The notes: a model not told the origin generated them from the sequence alone. Counted from the first letter of the stretch, positions 9,737-18,485 are shown. The stretch is 64,000 nt of DNA from JBDHDH01 sp039591615 (GCA_039591615.1 JBDHDH010000002.1:45886-109885); one strand, 5' to 3'. Program-made: numbers and translations.

Positions 9737-10735
9737 TTGCTGGGCTTCACGTTACCGGCTACCTTGCACCGCCCCGTGAACTCACTTCCAGGTACCATCG
9801 TCATCGCCCTTGGCGGTAACGCGCTCGCTCCGCCCGGCGCCTCGGCCACGATCCAGGAGCAGTTCCGTCACACCCGAACGTCACTCAGAGCCGTGGTCGC
9901 GCTCGCTCGCGAGGGTTGGCACATCGCCATCATTCATGGGAACGGGCCTCAGGTGGGCGATGCCCTGGAACGCAACGAACTCGCTATCCAAGACGTTGCT
10001 CCGCTTCCTCTTGGTGTCCTGGTTGCCTCGACGGCGGGCTGGATCGGCTACATGATTCAGCAATCGCTCCAAAACGCGCTGCGTCGGGAAGGCATCCCAC
10101 GGGAGGTGTTGACGGTCATCACCCAGACGCAAGTCGACACCGACGACCCAGAGCTCCAGCGGCCCACGAAGCCCATCGGTCATGCCCTCACTGATCAGCG
10201 GCTGGAGGCGTTGCGGGGACGTGGCGTAACGGTTGAGCGCGATCGAAAGGGGCGGTGGCGGCGCCTGGCACCGAGTCCCACGCCGCGCGACATCGTCGAG
10301 GGAACGGCTGTCAAACAGCTAGTGGACGAAGGCAAGATCGTGATTGCGGCCGGAGGTGGCGGGCCCCCAGTCTACTTTGATGATCGGCTGTTCTGGGAGG
10401 GGGTCGACGCAGTGGTGGATAAGGATCGTGTTGCGGAGATTGTGGGACGCCGCATCGGAGCGGACACACTGCTGATGCTCACCGACGTCGACGCCGTCTA
10501 CCGTGGGTGGGGCACGGCACAGCAGCGTCCGCTTCGTCGGCTTACACGGGACGATGCGGAGGCGCTACTCCGGGATGACGAATTGGGGATGGGGAGCATG
10601 CGGCCGAAGGTGGAGGCGGCTGCTGCGTTCGTACGGCGGGGGGGGCGCCGCGCCTTGATTGCTCATCTGGAACGGGGCCTCGAGGCCATCCGCGGAGAAA
10701 GTGGGACCTTGATTGTGGAGGAGTCCGAAAGGTGA
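9737..10735 (+). CDS. Carbamate kinase-like amino acid kinase
   Basis: About 319-332 residues of the amino-acid-kinase fold. The N-terminal motif ALGGNAL, the HGNGPQVG loop, IAAGGGGPPV, the nucleotide-site LTDVDAVY and the C-terminal GMGSMRPKVEAA are all diagnostic of carbamate kinase (carbamoyl phosphate + ADP to ATP + carbamate + NH3). The start is uncertain: TTG at 9737, or GTG at 9776 just before the conserved core. The stop overlaps sucC as GTGA. No arginine deiminase or ornithine carbamoyltransferase gene lies nearby, so the physiological source of carbamoyl phosphate is unclear. Confidence 0.88.
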   Translation: MLGFTLPATLHRPVNSLPGTIVIALGGNALAPPGASATIQEQFRHTRTSLRAVVALAREGWHIAIIHGNGPQVGDALERNELAIQDVAPLPLGVLVASTAGWIGYMIQQSLQNALRREGIPREVLTVITQTQVDTDDPELQRPTKPIGHALTDQRLEALRGRGVTVERDRKGRWRRLAPSPTPRDIVEGTAVKQLVDEGKIVIAAGGGGPPVYFDDRLFWEGVDAVVDKDRVAEIVGRRIGADTLLMLTDVDAVYRGWGTAQQRPLRRLTRDDAEALLRDDELGMGSMRPKVEAAAAFVRRGGRRALIAHLERGLEAIRGESGTLIVEESER

Positions 10736-11871
10736 ACTTGCATGAATACCAGGCGCGCGCGCTGCTGCGAGCGGCGGGCATTCCCGTGCCCGACGGTGAG
10801 GTTGCGTCGAGCCCTGCCGAAGTCGAGCTGGCCGCCGGTCGTCTAGGAGGTGCGGTCGTTGTCAAGGCGCAGGTGCATGCGGGTGGGCGAGGCAAAGCCG
10901 GCGGCGTCAAGCTCGCCAAGAACCCGTCCGAGGCCCGGGTGCACGCCGAGAAGATCCTGGGCATGCTGATCAAAGGGCTCATCGTGGAGAAGGTGCTGGT
11001 GGTGCCAACGGCTGACATCGCGTCGGAGAGTTACGTCGGCGTGATCGTTGACCGTGCCTCCCAGCGGCCGGTCATGATGGTCAGCCCGGCAGGCGGGATT
11101 GACATCGAAGAGGTCGCGGCCAGGACGCCTGAGAAGATCTTTCGTGTAGGGATCGATGCCCGATACGGACTGCTCCCCCATCAGGCGATGGGTCTCGCAT
11201 TCCGTCTCTATGATGACGTAGACCAGGTTCGCCAGGCGTCGACGATCATGCGACAGCTGTACAGGGCCTTTGTCGACGCGGGTGGATCGCTGGCGGAGAT
11301 CAATCCGCTAGTCACCACTCCAGGGGGTGAGGTGTTGGCGCTCGATGCCAAGGTCGTGGTGGATGACAACGAACTCGAGCGCCGCCGGACGATCGCCGAA
11401 CTCCGAGATCCTTCTGCCGAAGAGCCAGTAGAGGTTGAGGCGCGACTCGCTGGGCTGTCGTACATCAAGCTGGAAGGTCAGGTGGGGTGCTGCGTGAATG
11501 GTGCGGGACTGGCAATGGCGACCATGGACCTGGTGAAATACTACGGAGGAGAGCCGGCAAACTTCCTCGATATCGGTGGCAGCAGCAGTCCCGACAAGGT
11601 TATTACGGCACTGAAGATCATTACGAGCGACCCCAGCGTGCGGGCGATCCTCTTCAACATCTTCGGTGGGATCACCCGTTGTGACGATGTGGCAAACGGC
11701 ATTGTCGCCGCCACATCGAAGAGCAAGCTGGACCGGCCGATCGTGATTCGTCTCACGGGAACCAACGAAGACGTGGCGGTGGACATCTTGCGGAATGCCG
11801 GATTCGATGCCGTGACGGACATGGACGAAGCGGTCAAGGAAGCGGTGAGACTAGCGGGTGAGGCGGCATGA
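10732..11871 (+). CDS. sucC: Succinyl-CoA synthetase (ADP-forming) beta subunit
   Basis: A 379-residue beta subunit of the TCA-cycle enzyme converting succinyl-CoA, ADP and phosphate to succinate, CoA and ATP. The N-terminal ATP-grasp begins MNLHEYQARALL, with the VVKAQVHAGGRGKAGGVK nucleotide loop, and the C-terminal CoA-ligase domain holds FNIFGGITRCDDVA. It starts at GTG, overlapping the upstream kinase stop by four bases, and overlaps sucD by four bases. Length and motifs are typical, so this is a true SucC and not the FdrA-type relative. Confidence 0.96.
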   Translation: MNLHEYQARALLRAAGIPVPDGEVASSPAEVELAAGRLGGAVVVKAQVHAGGRGKAGGVKLAKNPSEARVHAEKILGMLIKGLIVEKVLVVPTADIASESYVGVIVDRASQRPVMMVSPAGGIDIEEVAARTPEKIFRVGIDARYGLLPHQAMGLAFRLYDDVDQVRQASTIMRQLYRAFVDAGGSLAEINPLVTTPGGEVLALDAKVVVDDNELERRRTIAELRDPSAEEPVEVEARLAGLSYIKLEGQVGCCVNGAGLAMATMDLVKYYGGEPANFLDIGGSSSPDKVITALKIITSDPSVRAILFNIFGGITRCDDVANGIVAATSKSKLDRPIVIRLTGTNEDVAVDILRNAGFDAVTDMDEAVKEAVRLAGEAA

Positions 11872-12737
11872 GCATCTTCGTGGATCGGGCAACTCGACTA
11901 GTGGTCCAAGGCATCACCGGACGCGATGGGTCCTTTCACACACGGCAGATGCGGGAGTACGGCACCGAGGTCGTGGCAGGAGTCACGCCCGGAAAGGGTG
12001 GTCAGCGGTTCGACGACGAAGTTCCCATTTTCGACACAGTCGCGGCGGCGGTGGAGGAGACCGGTGCGAACGTGTCGGTGATTTACGTGCCGGCGCGGTT
12101 CGCGGTGGACGCGGTCTTCGAAGCCGCGGACGCCGGTATTGGGCTCGTTGTCTGCATTACCGAGGGCGTGCCCGTGCTCGAGATGACTCGGGTCATGCCA
12201 TACCTCCGAGAGCGCGGTACCCGCCTGGTCGGGCCGAACTGTCCCGGACTCATCGCGCCCGGTCGCGCCAAGGTCGGGATCATTCCGGGACAGATCTGTC
12301 GCGAAGGCCGAGTGGGCGTGGTGTCGCGGAGTGGCACCCTCACCTATGAGATCATTCACCAGCTTTCACGGAACGATCTCGGTCAGTCCACCTGCGTGGG
12401 GATCGGCGGAGACCCCATCATTGGAACGAACTTCGTGGACTGTCTCGAAGCGTTTGAGGGGGATGGAGACACCGTGGCCATTGTCATGATCGGTGAGATC
12501 GGCGGGACGGACGAGCAAGAGGCTGCCCGCTACGTTCAGGAACACGTGCGCAAGCCGGTAGTGGGGTTCATCGCCGGACAGACCGCACCGCCGGGCCGGC
12601 GCATGGGACACGCCGGTGCGATCATCTCGGGCTCATCGGGCACGGCTTCCGAGAAGATGGCCGCGTTCGAGTCGGCTGGGATCGCCGTCATGAAACGCCC
12701 TGCCGACGTCGTGCCCCTCCTGCGGGAGCGCATGTAG
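11868..12737 (+). CDS. sucD: Succinyl-CoA synthetase alpha subunit
   Basis: A 289-residue partner of SucC. The CoA-binding Rossmann domain shows VQGITGRDGSFHTRQM near the N terminus. The phosphohistidine loop GHAGAIISGSSGTASEKM places the active histidine at residue 248, close to its position in characterised alpha subunits. The conserved NCPGLIAPG and VSRSGTLTYE are also present. The ATG lies inside the end of sucC (ATGA overlap), so the two subunits are translationally coupled. Confidence 0.96.
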   Translation: MSIFVDRATRLVVQGITGRDGSFHTRQMREYGTEVVAGVTPGKGGQRFDDEVPIFDTVAAAVEETGANVSVIYVPARFAVDAVFEAADAGIGLVVCITEGVPVLEMTRVMPYLRERGTRLVGPNCPGLIAPGRAKVGIIPGQICREGRVGVVSRSGTLTYEIIHQLSRNDLGQSTCVGIGGDPIIGTNFVDCLEAFEGDGDTVAIVMIGEIGGTDEQEAARYVQEHVRKPVVGFIAGQTAPPGRRMGHAGAIISGSSGTASEKMAAFESAGIAVMKRPADVVPLLRERM

Positions 12738-12741
12738 CGTA

Positions 12742-13641
12742 ATGAAGCTCGTCGAGCTGCTGACGCCGGAGCGTGTGATCGTTCCACTCCACGCGGAGAG
12801 CCTGCAGGAAGCCGGCGCGCAGCTCGCCGACGCGCTGGTGGGGTCTGGGGCGACGGTGGATGCCGAGAAGCTGCGCGAGCTGATCATTGCAGAAGTACCG
12901 AGTCAGGTAGTGACCGTCGGCGACGCGTTCCTCTTACATCTCCGAACCGATGCCGTTCCCAAGCTGGTGGCGGCCCTGGGAGTGACCCCGGAACCGATCC
13001 CGCGCGACGACGACTCGAGCAAGACGGCGCGAATCGTCGTCATCATCGTTGGTCCGCCAAAGGAGACTTCGTCCTACCTGCAGGCGCTCAGCGCATTCGC
13101 TCGCGTCCTGGGAAGGAAGGAGATGATCGAGGCCGCCACCGCTGCCGCGTCGCCCTCTGCGATTCTCGAGGCCGCGCCGTTGGCCGACGTCGAGCTGCTG
13201 GGATACCTGACGGTGCGGGACGTGATGGTTCCACGCACGCTCTCGGTGCATCCCGATACCACGCTGGGGGAGGCTTCGAGACTGATGGTGGCGCACAAGG
13301 TGTCGGCACTGCCCGTCGTGTCGGATACGCGTGAGCTCCTCGGCAACGTGAGCCATCGAGAGGTGCTGCGCTATCTTCTCCCGTTCTACGTGAAGCGCAT
13401 CAGCAGCGGGGCATCGAGGCCGGCGCCCCGGCCGACGGGAGAGGTGAGCGATCCCCACGACCTCCGGGTCCGGGAAGTCATGGACCGGAGTGTCATGTCG
13501 GTCTCCGAGGATCAGACGCTCGCCGATGTTGCCACGCTGATGGTGAACAAGAACCTGGACCGTTTTCCCGTGGTACGGGAAGGGATGGTGGTGGGGGTGC
13601 TGACGCGCGAGGATGTGGTCCGGCGCATTTTCGGTCGATAG
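12742..13641 (+). CDS. PTS EIIA-type domain fused to two CBS domains
   Basis: A 299-residue cytoplasmic protein. Residues about 1-145 resemble the fructose/nitrogen PTS IIA domain: the usual PHARTDAV phosphohistidine motif appears as LLHLRTDAV, so the histidine is kept. Residues about 150-215 and 235-297 are two CBS repeats (VRDVMVPRTLSVHPDTTL and VREVMDRSVMSV start them). CBS pairs usually bind adenine nucleotides, so this could be a sensor or regulator rather than a sugar transporter part. It follows sucD by four bases and precedes ndk. Target and phosphodonor are unknown. Confidence 0.75.
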   Translation: MKLVELLTPERVIVPLHAESLQEAGAQLADALVGSGATVDAEKLRELIIAEVPSQVVTVGDAFLLHLRTDAVPKLVAALGVTPEPIPRDDDSSKTARIVVIIVGPPKETSSYLQALSAFARVLGRKEMIEAATAAASPSAILEAAPLADVELLGYLTVRDVMVPRTLSVHPDTTLGEASRLMVAHKVSALPVVSDTRELLGNVSHREVLRYLLPFYVKRISSGASRPAPRPTGEVSDPHDLRVREVMDRSVMSVSEDQTLADVATLMVNKNLDRFPVVREGMVVGVLTREDVVRRIFGR

Positions 13642-13656
13642 GGAGAGGTCTGAACG

Positions 13657-14094
13657 ATGCAGCGCACACTGGCCATCATCAAGCCCGACGCGATGGTTGT
13701 GGGGAAGGCGGGCAAGATCCTGGCGCATCTGGAGACCGCCGGGTTCGCCGTGCGGGCGGCTAAGCTGGTCCGACTCTCCCAGCCCGAAGCCGAGGGCTTC
13801 TATGCCGTGCACCGGGAGCGGTCCTTCTTCGACTCCCTGGTGTCCTTCATGACCTCGGGGCCGTGCATGCCGATGGTGCTGGAACGGGTAGACGCGGTGC
13901 GCCACCTCCGAACGGTGGTAGGGGCTACCGACCCCGCTGAGGCGGACGACGGGACGATCCGCCGGCTGTTCGGTGAATCCAAGGAGCGAAATGCGATCCA
14001 CGCCTCCGACTCGGAGGAGAACGCGTTGAAGGAGATAGCCTTCTTCTTCCCGGAGCGCGAGATGCGCCGTTTGTGGGGCGACGGGCCTCGTTGA
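13657..14094 (+). CDS. ndk: Nucleoside diphosphate kinase
   Basis: A 145-residue enzyme transferring the gamma-phosphate from ATP to NDPs through a phosphohistidine. The active-site motif NAIHASDS puts that histidine at residue 115. The start MQRTLAIIKPDAM and the HYxxH-equivalent region YAVHRERSFFDSLVSFMTSGP are family hallmarks. It lies 15 bases downstream of the IIA/CBS gene, with GGGAGAGG as a ribosome-binding site. The gene ends 33 bases before the next start, leaving room for the promoter described below. Confidence 0.97.
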   Translation: MQRTLAIIKPDAMVVGKAGKILAHLETAGFAVRAAKLVRLSQPEAEGFYAVHRERSFFDSLVSFMTSGPCMPMVLERVDAVRHLRTVVGATDPAEADDGTIRRLFGESKERNAIHASDSEENALKEIAFFFPEREMRRLWGDGPR

Positions 14095-14121
14095 CGCAAG
14101 TCGCTGTTACAATTAGCTTTG
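14091..14121 (+). promoter_or_regulatory. Candidate promoter of the yceD-rpmF-plsX-fab operon (TTG-N20-TAGCTTTG)
   Basis: TTGAC at 14091 and TAGCTTTG at 14114-14121 are separated by 20 bases after the TTG. This is an exact match to the Bacteroidota-type -33/-7 layout (TTTG, 19-21 bases, TAnnTTTG). Transcription would start about at the yceD ATG (14128), giving an almost leaderless mRNA. An alternative reading is an extended -10, TGTTACAAT, at 14105-14113. There is no experimental support. Confidence 0.5.
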
Positions 14122-14127
14122 CAGGCT

Positions 14128-14643
14128 ATGTTACGAGTTGACCTCCGCTCGCTCACGCGAGGCCCGGCGGCCACCGTGGGCGATGTGCCGGCCGGGGACC
14201 CGCTGTTACAGGATCTCGACGTGGTCCTGAGCGATCCGGTCCGGGTGCGGGGGCGCCTCACTGAGTCCGGCCCGGGCCGCTATTACTGGCAAGCCACGCT
14301 CAACACCCGGGTAACTGCGGCCTGTCGCCGCTGCCTCGTGCCGATCGAGATCCCGGTCTCGGCGTCGGTCGGGGTGTTGTTTGCCGAGGACATCGGTGAC
14401 GAGGACGCTTCGGTGTACGCGATTCCGAGCCACTCGCAGGAGTTGGATCTTGGAGCGGCAATACGGGAAGAGCTCATTCTCGCGCTGCCCGAATACGTTG
14501 AGTGCTCGGAAGGATGCCGTGGGATTTGCGCGGGGTGTGGGACGGACCTGAACGCGGGCGTGTGCAGCTGCCAGCCCGCACGAGATCCTAGGTGGGCCGC
14601 GCTCGACGCCCTGAAGGCGGGCCGACCGAATAACGAGAGGTAA
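14128..14643 (+). CDS. YceD/DUF177 family protein (23S rRNA accumulation protein type)
   Basis: About 171 residues from the ATG at 14128; an in-frame TTG at 14119 lies inside the promoter candidate and is less likely. It contains the family's cysteine pattern: RRCLVPI in the middle and ECSEGCRGICAGCGTDLN plus CSC at the C terminus, likely a zinc site. Acidic central region (EDIGDEDAS). It is followed eight bases later by rpmF, the standard partner of this family (yceD-rpmF-plsX). The E. coli homologue affects 23S rRNA levels; the precise role here is unproven. Confidence 0.88.
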   Translation: MLRVDLRSLTRGPAATVGDVPAGDPLLQDLDVVLSDPVRVRGRLTESGPGRYYWQATLNTRVTAACRRCLVPIEIPVSASVGVLFAEDIGDEDASVYAIPSHSQELDLGAAIREELILALPEYVECSEGCRGICAGCGTDLNAGVCSCQPARDPRWAALDALKAGRPNNER

Positions 14644-14651
14644 CGAGAAAA

Positions 14652-14834
14652 ATGGCGGTTCCCAAGCGACGAACGTCTAAGAGTCGTAAGCGCAAGCGCC
14701 GCACGCACCACAAGGCGCCGATACCGACCGTGCAGCCATGTCCCCGATGCGGCGATCCACGACGCCCGCACCGTGTCTGCCCGAGTTGTGGCTATTACGG
14801 AGGAGAGCAGCGGGTCCAGGTCGAGGACGTCTGA
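14652..14834 (+). CDS. rpmF: 50S ribosomal protein L32
   Basis: A 60-residue basic ribosomal protein starting MAVPKRRTSKSRKRKRRTHH. It has the zinc-ribbon form of L32, with CPRC and CPSC knuckles. Length is normal. Located between yceD and plsX, as in many bacteria, coupling ribosome and membrane lipid supply. Confidence 0.97.
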   Translation: MAVPKRRTSKSRKRKRRTHHKAPIPTVQPCPRCGDPRRPHRVCPSCGYYGGEQRVQVEDV

Positions 14835-14837
14835 CCC

Positions 14838-15830
14838 ATGCCGCGGATCGCGCTGGACGCCATGGGAGGGGATCTCGCTCCCGAGACGCCGGTCGTCGGA
14901 GCTGTGCAGGCGTTGGATGAGTTGCCTCACACCCATGAGATTGTCTTGGTCGGGCGTCAGGAGGCTATCGAATCGGAGCTTCGGAAACACGAGGTCGTCT
15001 CGCAGCGACTGACGATCGTCGATGCCCCCGAGCAGATCGGGATGAGTGAGAAGCCGCTCGCTGCCGTCCGGTCGAAGCCGCGGTCGTCCATCCGTGTCGG
15101 GCTCGAGCTTCAAAAGCGAGGCGAGGCCGACGCGTTCATCTCGGCGGGCAATACGGGCGCCATCATGGCCGCCAGCTTGCTGTTGCTCGGTTTACACCCG
15201 GGCGTGGAGCGTCCCGCGATTGGCACGCTCTTTCCCACCGGCGCCAAGCCGGTGCTCGTCTTGGATAGCGGAGCCAACATCGATTGCTCGGCGCGCGAGC
15301 TGCGAGGGTTCGCCCATGTCGGTGCGGTCTACGCGCGGGATGTTCTCGGTCGGGAGCACCCGGTTGTCGGGTTGTTGAACATAGGCGAGGAAGCGGAGAA
15401 GGGGACCGAGTCGGTGCGGGCGGCGTACGCGCTCCTCGAGGAGGATCGCGGCATTCGCTTCGCCGGGAACGTCGAAGGGCGAGATATTCTCAGTGGCGCG
15501 TGTGATGTCGTCGTGTGCGATGGATTCGTCGGCAACGTGGTTCTCAAATTCTACGAGTCGGTGGCTGACGTCTTCCAAGAATTCCTCCGCCGCGAAATGG
15601 ACGCGGAGGTTCTTCAGGGCCCCGCGATGCAACGGGTCTTCAAGGTTCTGGATTACTCCGAGTATGGCGGTGCGCCACTCCTCGGTGTGCGAGGTGTCTC
15701 GATTATCTGCCACGGCGCCTCGCCACCACGCGCGATCAAGAACGCCATCCGAGTCGCCACTCGCGCAGTGGAAAGTGACGTGAGTCAGCACATCGGCGCA
15801 GAATTCGCCAGCGACGGGGCTGCTGTATGA
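14838..15830 (+). CDS. plsX: Phosphate acyltransferase PlsX
   Basis: A 330-residue enzyme making acyl-phosphate from acyl-ACP, the first step of the PlsX/PlsY phosphatidic acid route. Family motifs are IALDAMGGDLAPE at the N terminus, ISAGNTGAIMAAS, the NIGEEAEKGTE loop and VVCDGFVGNVVLK. It begins three bases after rpmF and overlaps fabH by four bases (ATGA). The matching plsY lies on the minus strand at 60105-60710. Confidence 0.96.
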   Translation: MPRIALDAMGGDLAPETPVVGAVQALDELPHTHEIVLVGRQEAIESELRKHEVVSQRLTIVDAPEQIGMSEKPLAAVRSKPRSSIRVGLELQKRGEADAFISAGNTGAIMAASLLLLGLHPGVERPAIGTLFPTGAKPVLVLDSGANIDCSARELRGFAHVGAVYARDVLGREHPVVGLLNIGEEAEKGTESVRAAYALLEEDRGIRFAGNVEGRDILSGACDVVVCDGFVGNVVLKFYESVADVFQEFLRREMDAEVLQGPAMQRVFKVLDYSEYGGAPLLGVRGVSIICHGASPPRAIKNAIRVATRAVESDVSQHIGAEFASDGAAV

Positions 15831-16816
15831 AGCGCCCCCTCGTCGAGCTGGGGGGAACCGGACGATACGTTCCCAGCAAGGTGCTGACCAACGAAGATTT
15901 CGAGCGGATGGTGGACACCTCGGACGAATGGATCCAAGAGCGAACCGGGATCCGCGAACGGCACATCGCCGAGTCACACGAGACCGTCGCGTTCATGTCG
16001 AAGGTTGCCTGCGAGCAGGCCCTAGCCGAGTCTGGTCTCACCGTGAAGGACGTCGACGCGATCATCCTCGGAACGTCGTCTCCGGATCGGTATCTGCCAT
16101 CGAACGGCTGCGACGTTCAGGCGCAACTCGGTGCAACCAATGCCGCTGCGTTCGACGTCGGCGCAGCCTGTAGCAGCTTCCTCTACGGCCTTACGGTGGC
16201 CGAAGGCATGATCAGCACCGGGGCGGCCCGTCACGTGTTGGTGATCGGCGCCGAACGAATGTCGACCATCATCGACTACACCGATCGCGCAACGGCAGTC
16301 CTGTTCGGTGACGGCGCAGGCGCCGCGCTGGTCCGCGCGTCCTCCAACGGACAGCGCGGCATCCTGTCGAACTACTTGAAGTCCGATGGCTCCCTCGGTG
16401 ATCTCCTCTACCGCCCGGGTGGCGGCGGAAACCATCCTCCGGACGAGAACCTCCTGGCCGAACACGGTTTCTTTGTCAAGATGGCAGGCCGAGAGGTTTT
16501 CAGGAACGCAGTGCGATCGATGGCAGATGCCTGTGATCGCGCGCTCGAGCAGGCGGGGATCCAAGGGAAAGATATCGATGTTCTGATTCCCCATCAGGCG
16601 AACATCCGAATCATCGAGGCCACGGCAAAACACGCCAGCATCTCCATGGAGAAGGTCTACGTGAACGTGGACCGCTACGGGAATACCTCTGCGGCCTCGG
16701 TGCCCATTGCACTCGACGAGTGCGTTCGGTGTGGGCGAATCAAGCCGGGTTCGCTCGTGCTGCTTGTGGCATTCGGAGGGGGATTCACGTGGGCAAGCAC
16801 CGTGCTCCAGTGGTGA
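15827..16816 (+). CDS. fabH: Beta-ketoacyl-ACP synthase III
   Basis: A 329-residue condensing enzyme that starts type II fatty acid synthesis from acetyl-CoA (or a branched acyl-CoA) and malonyl-ACP. The catalytic triad is visible: Cys115 in GAACSSFLYG, His256 in HQANIRI and Asn286 in YGNTSAAS. Overlaps plsX by four bases and fabD by GTGA. Substrate preference (straight or branched starters) cannot be read from the sequence, though a leucine dehydrogenase in the window would be compatible with branched precursors. Confidence 0.96.
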   Translation: MKRPLVELGGTGRYVPSKVLTNEDFERMVDTSDEWIQERTGIRERHIAESHETVAFMSKVACEQALAESGLTVKDVDAIILGTSSPDRYLPSNGCDVQAQLGATNAAAFDVGAACSSFLYGLTVAEGMISTGAARHVLVIGAERMSTIIDYTDRATAVLFGDGAGAALVRASSNGQRGILSNYLKSDGSLGDLLYRPGGGGNHPPDENLLAEHGFFVKMAGREVFRNAVRSMADACDRALEQAGIQGKDIDVLIPHQANIRIIEATAKHASISMEKVYVNVDRYGNTSAASVPIALDECVRCGRIKPGSLVLLVAFGGGFTWASTVLQW

Positions 16817-17748
16817 GAGTTGTTCTGTTGTGTCCGGGGCAGGGGGCGCAGCGCGTGGGGATGGGGAGGGATCTGGCGGACCGCTTCGCAGCCGCGCGAG
16901 ATGTTTTCGCCGCAGCGGACGACGCCTTGGATTTTCCACTGTCCGCGTTAGCGTGGGAAGGCCCCGAGTCGGAGCTCACTCTCACCCACAACGCTCAGCC
17001 GGCAATCCTGGTCCACAGCCTCGCAGTGTTCGCCGTCATTCGCGGGGCCGTCGATCCGTCCCTCGGCGCGGGCCACTCGCTCGGTGAATACAGCGCATAC
17101 GCGATGTCAGGCTGCCTGCGCGTTGCCGATGCGGTGCGGCTGGTACGGAGACGTGGAGAGCTCATGCTCGAGGCAGGTAAGCAGCGTCCCGGCACCATGG
17201 CAGCCGTGGTCGGTCTGGACGCCGAGCGGGTATTGGCCATTTGCGAATCGGAGTCTGGTGAGGGCCGCGTCGTCGTTGCCGCCAATTTCAATGCGCCGGA
17301 TCAGACGGTGATCTCCGGCGATCCCGAAGCGGTGACGCGGGCTGCCGAGCGCCTGAAAGAGGTCGGGGCCAAGCGGGTGCTCCTTCTCAAAGTGAGTGGT
17401 GCGTTCCACTCCCCCCTCATGACGCCGGCGCAGGTGGGGCTTCGGCAGGAACTCGACCAAGTCGAACTGGCCGATCCCCGGTTTCCGGTCGTCGCCAACG
17501 CCACCGGCGAGCCCGTGACCAACGCTGCAGAGGCCCGCGGCCTCTTGGCAAAGCAGCTGAGTTCGCCCGTCCAATGGGTCGCCTCCATGGAGTATGCCGG
17601 TGGCGCGGTTGGAGATGAGGCTACCTTCTTGGAGGTCGGGCCTGGGAGCGTGTTGTCTGGGCTTCTCAAGCGCATCGTGACGGATCGCGCAGCCGAGAGT
17701 CTCGGTACTGCGGATGAAGTCACCGAGTTCATGGACCAACACGGGTGA
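16813..17748 (+). CDS. fabD: Malonyl-CoA:ACP transacylase
   Basis: About 311 residues from the GTG at 16813, which overlaps the fabH stop; the frame is open further upstream, but the conserved N terminus VVLLCPGQGAQ begins right after this GTG. The nucleophile is Ser89 in GHSLGEYSA, and the partner histidine is His199 in GAFHSPLM. It loads malonate onto ACP for chain extension. It overlaps fabG by four bases. Confidence 0.95.
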   Translation: MRVVLLCPGQGAQRVGMGRDLADRFAAARDVFAAADDALDFPLSALAWEGPESELTLTHNAQPAILVHSLAVFAVIRGAVDPSLGAGHSLGEYSAYAMSGCLRVADAVRLVRRRGELMLEAGKQRPGTMAAVVGLDAERVLAICESESGEGRVVVAANFNAPDQTVISGDPEAVTRAAERLKEVGAKRVLLLKVSGAFHSPLMTPAQVGLRQELDQVELADPRFPVVANATGEPVTNAAEARGLLAKQLSSPVQWVASMEYAGGAVGDEATFLEVGPGSVLSGLLKRIVTDRAAESLGTADEVTEFMDQHG

Positions 17749-18485
17749 TTGATCTCGGCGGAAGGGTTGCTGTGGTCACCGGCGGCTCTCGGGGCATTGG
17801 CTTGGCCGTCGCAGGCCGTTTGTATTCGCAGGGAGCCAGCGTCGCGCTCATGGCCCGCGACGGGGAGCGGGCGCGGGCAGCGGCGGCGGCGTTCTCAGGA
17901 CAAAGACGGGCGATTGGCGTGCAAGCGGATGTCGCCGATGTGGCACAGGCCGAGTCGGCCGTGGCGACGATCGAGGAAGAGCTCGGTCCCATCGACATCC
18001 TCGTGAACAATGCCGGTATTACGAAGGACGGCCTCCTAGTCAGGATGAGCTATGATGATTGGGATGCGGTATTGGATGTGAACCTCCGCGGGGCCTTTGC
18101 GATGACGAAGGCGGTGGCACGCGGCATGATGAAGCGTCGCTGGGGGCGCATCATCAACATCACGAGTGTGGTGGGGCTCACGGGGAACCGCGGACAGGCA
18201 AACTACGCGGCGTCGAAGGCGGGGCTCATCGGGCTCACGAAAGCGGTAGCAAAGGAACTCGCGTCCCGGAATATCCTCGTGAATGCGATCGCACCGGGCT
18301 TCATCGATACGGACATGACGCGGGCGCTCCCCGAGGAAGCTCGTGGCGCTCTCCTCGCGCAGATTCCGCTGGGGCGGCTGGGGAGCGCTGGGGAGGTTGC
18401 AGGGGCGGTGCTCTTCCTAGCATCCGATCTGGCGAACTACATTACAGGCCAGGTGCTGGTCGTCGATGGTGGTATGGCCCCCTAA
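17745..18485 (+). CDS. fabG: 3-oxoacyl-ACP reductase
   Basis: A 246-residue short-chain dehydrogenase of fatty acid synthesis. The NADPH-binding TGGSRGIG loop is near residue 12, NNAG near residue 87, and the catalytic YAASK has Tyr154 and Lys158. The C-terminal FLASDLANYITGQVLVVDGGM is the standard FabG ending. GTG start overlapping the fabD stop; acpP follows after 29 bases. Context inside the fab operon makes FabG much more likely than another SDR. Confidence 0.95.
   Translation: MIDLGGRVAVVTGGSRGIGLAVAGRLYSQGASVALMARDGERARAAAAAFSGQRRAIGVQADVADVAQAESAVATIEEELGPIDILVNNAGITKDGLLVRMSYDDWDAVLDVNLRGAFAMTKAVARGMMKRRWGRIINITSVVGLTGNRGQANYAASKAGLIGLTKAVAKELASRNILVNAIAPGFIDTDMTRALPEEARGALLAQIPLGRLGSAGEVAGAVLFLASDLANYITGQVLVVDGGMAP

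Noticed and set aside
10732..12737. sucC-sucD read as FdrA-type oxamate carbamoyltransferase genes because of the adjoining carbamate kinase
   Set aside because: Both proteins have normal length and all succinyl-CoA synthetase motifs, including the phosphohistidine loop in SucD.
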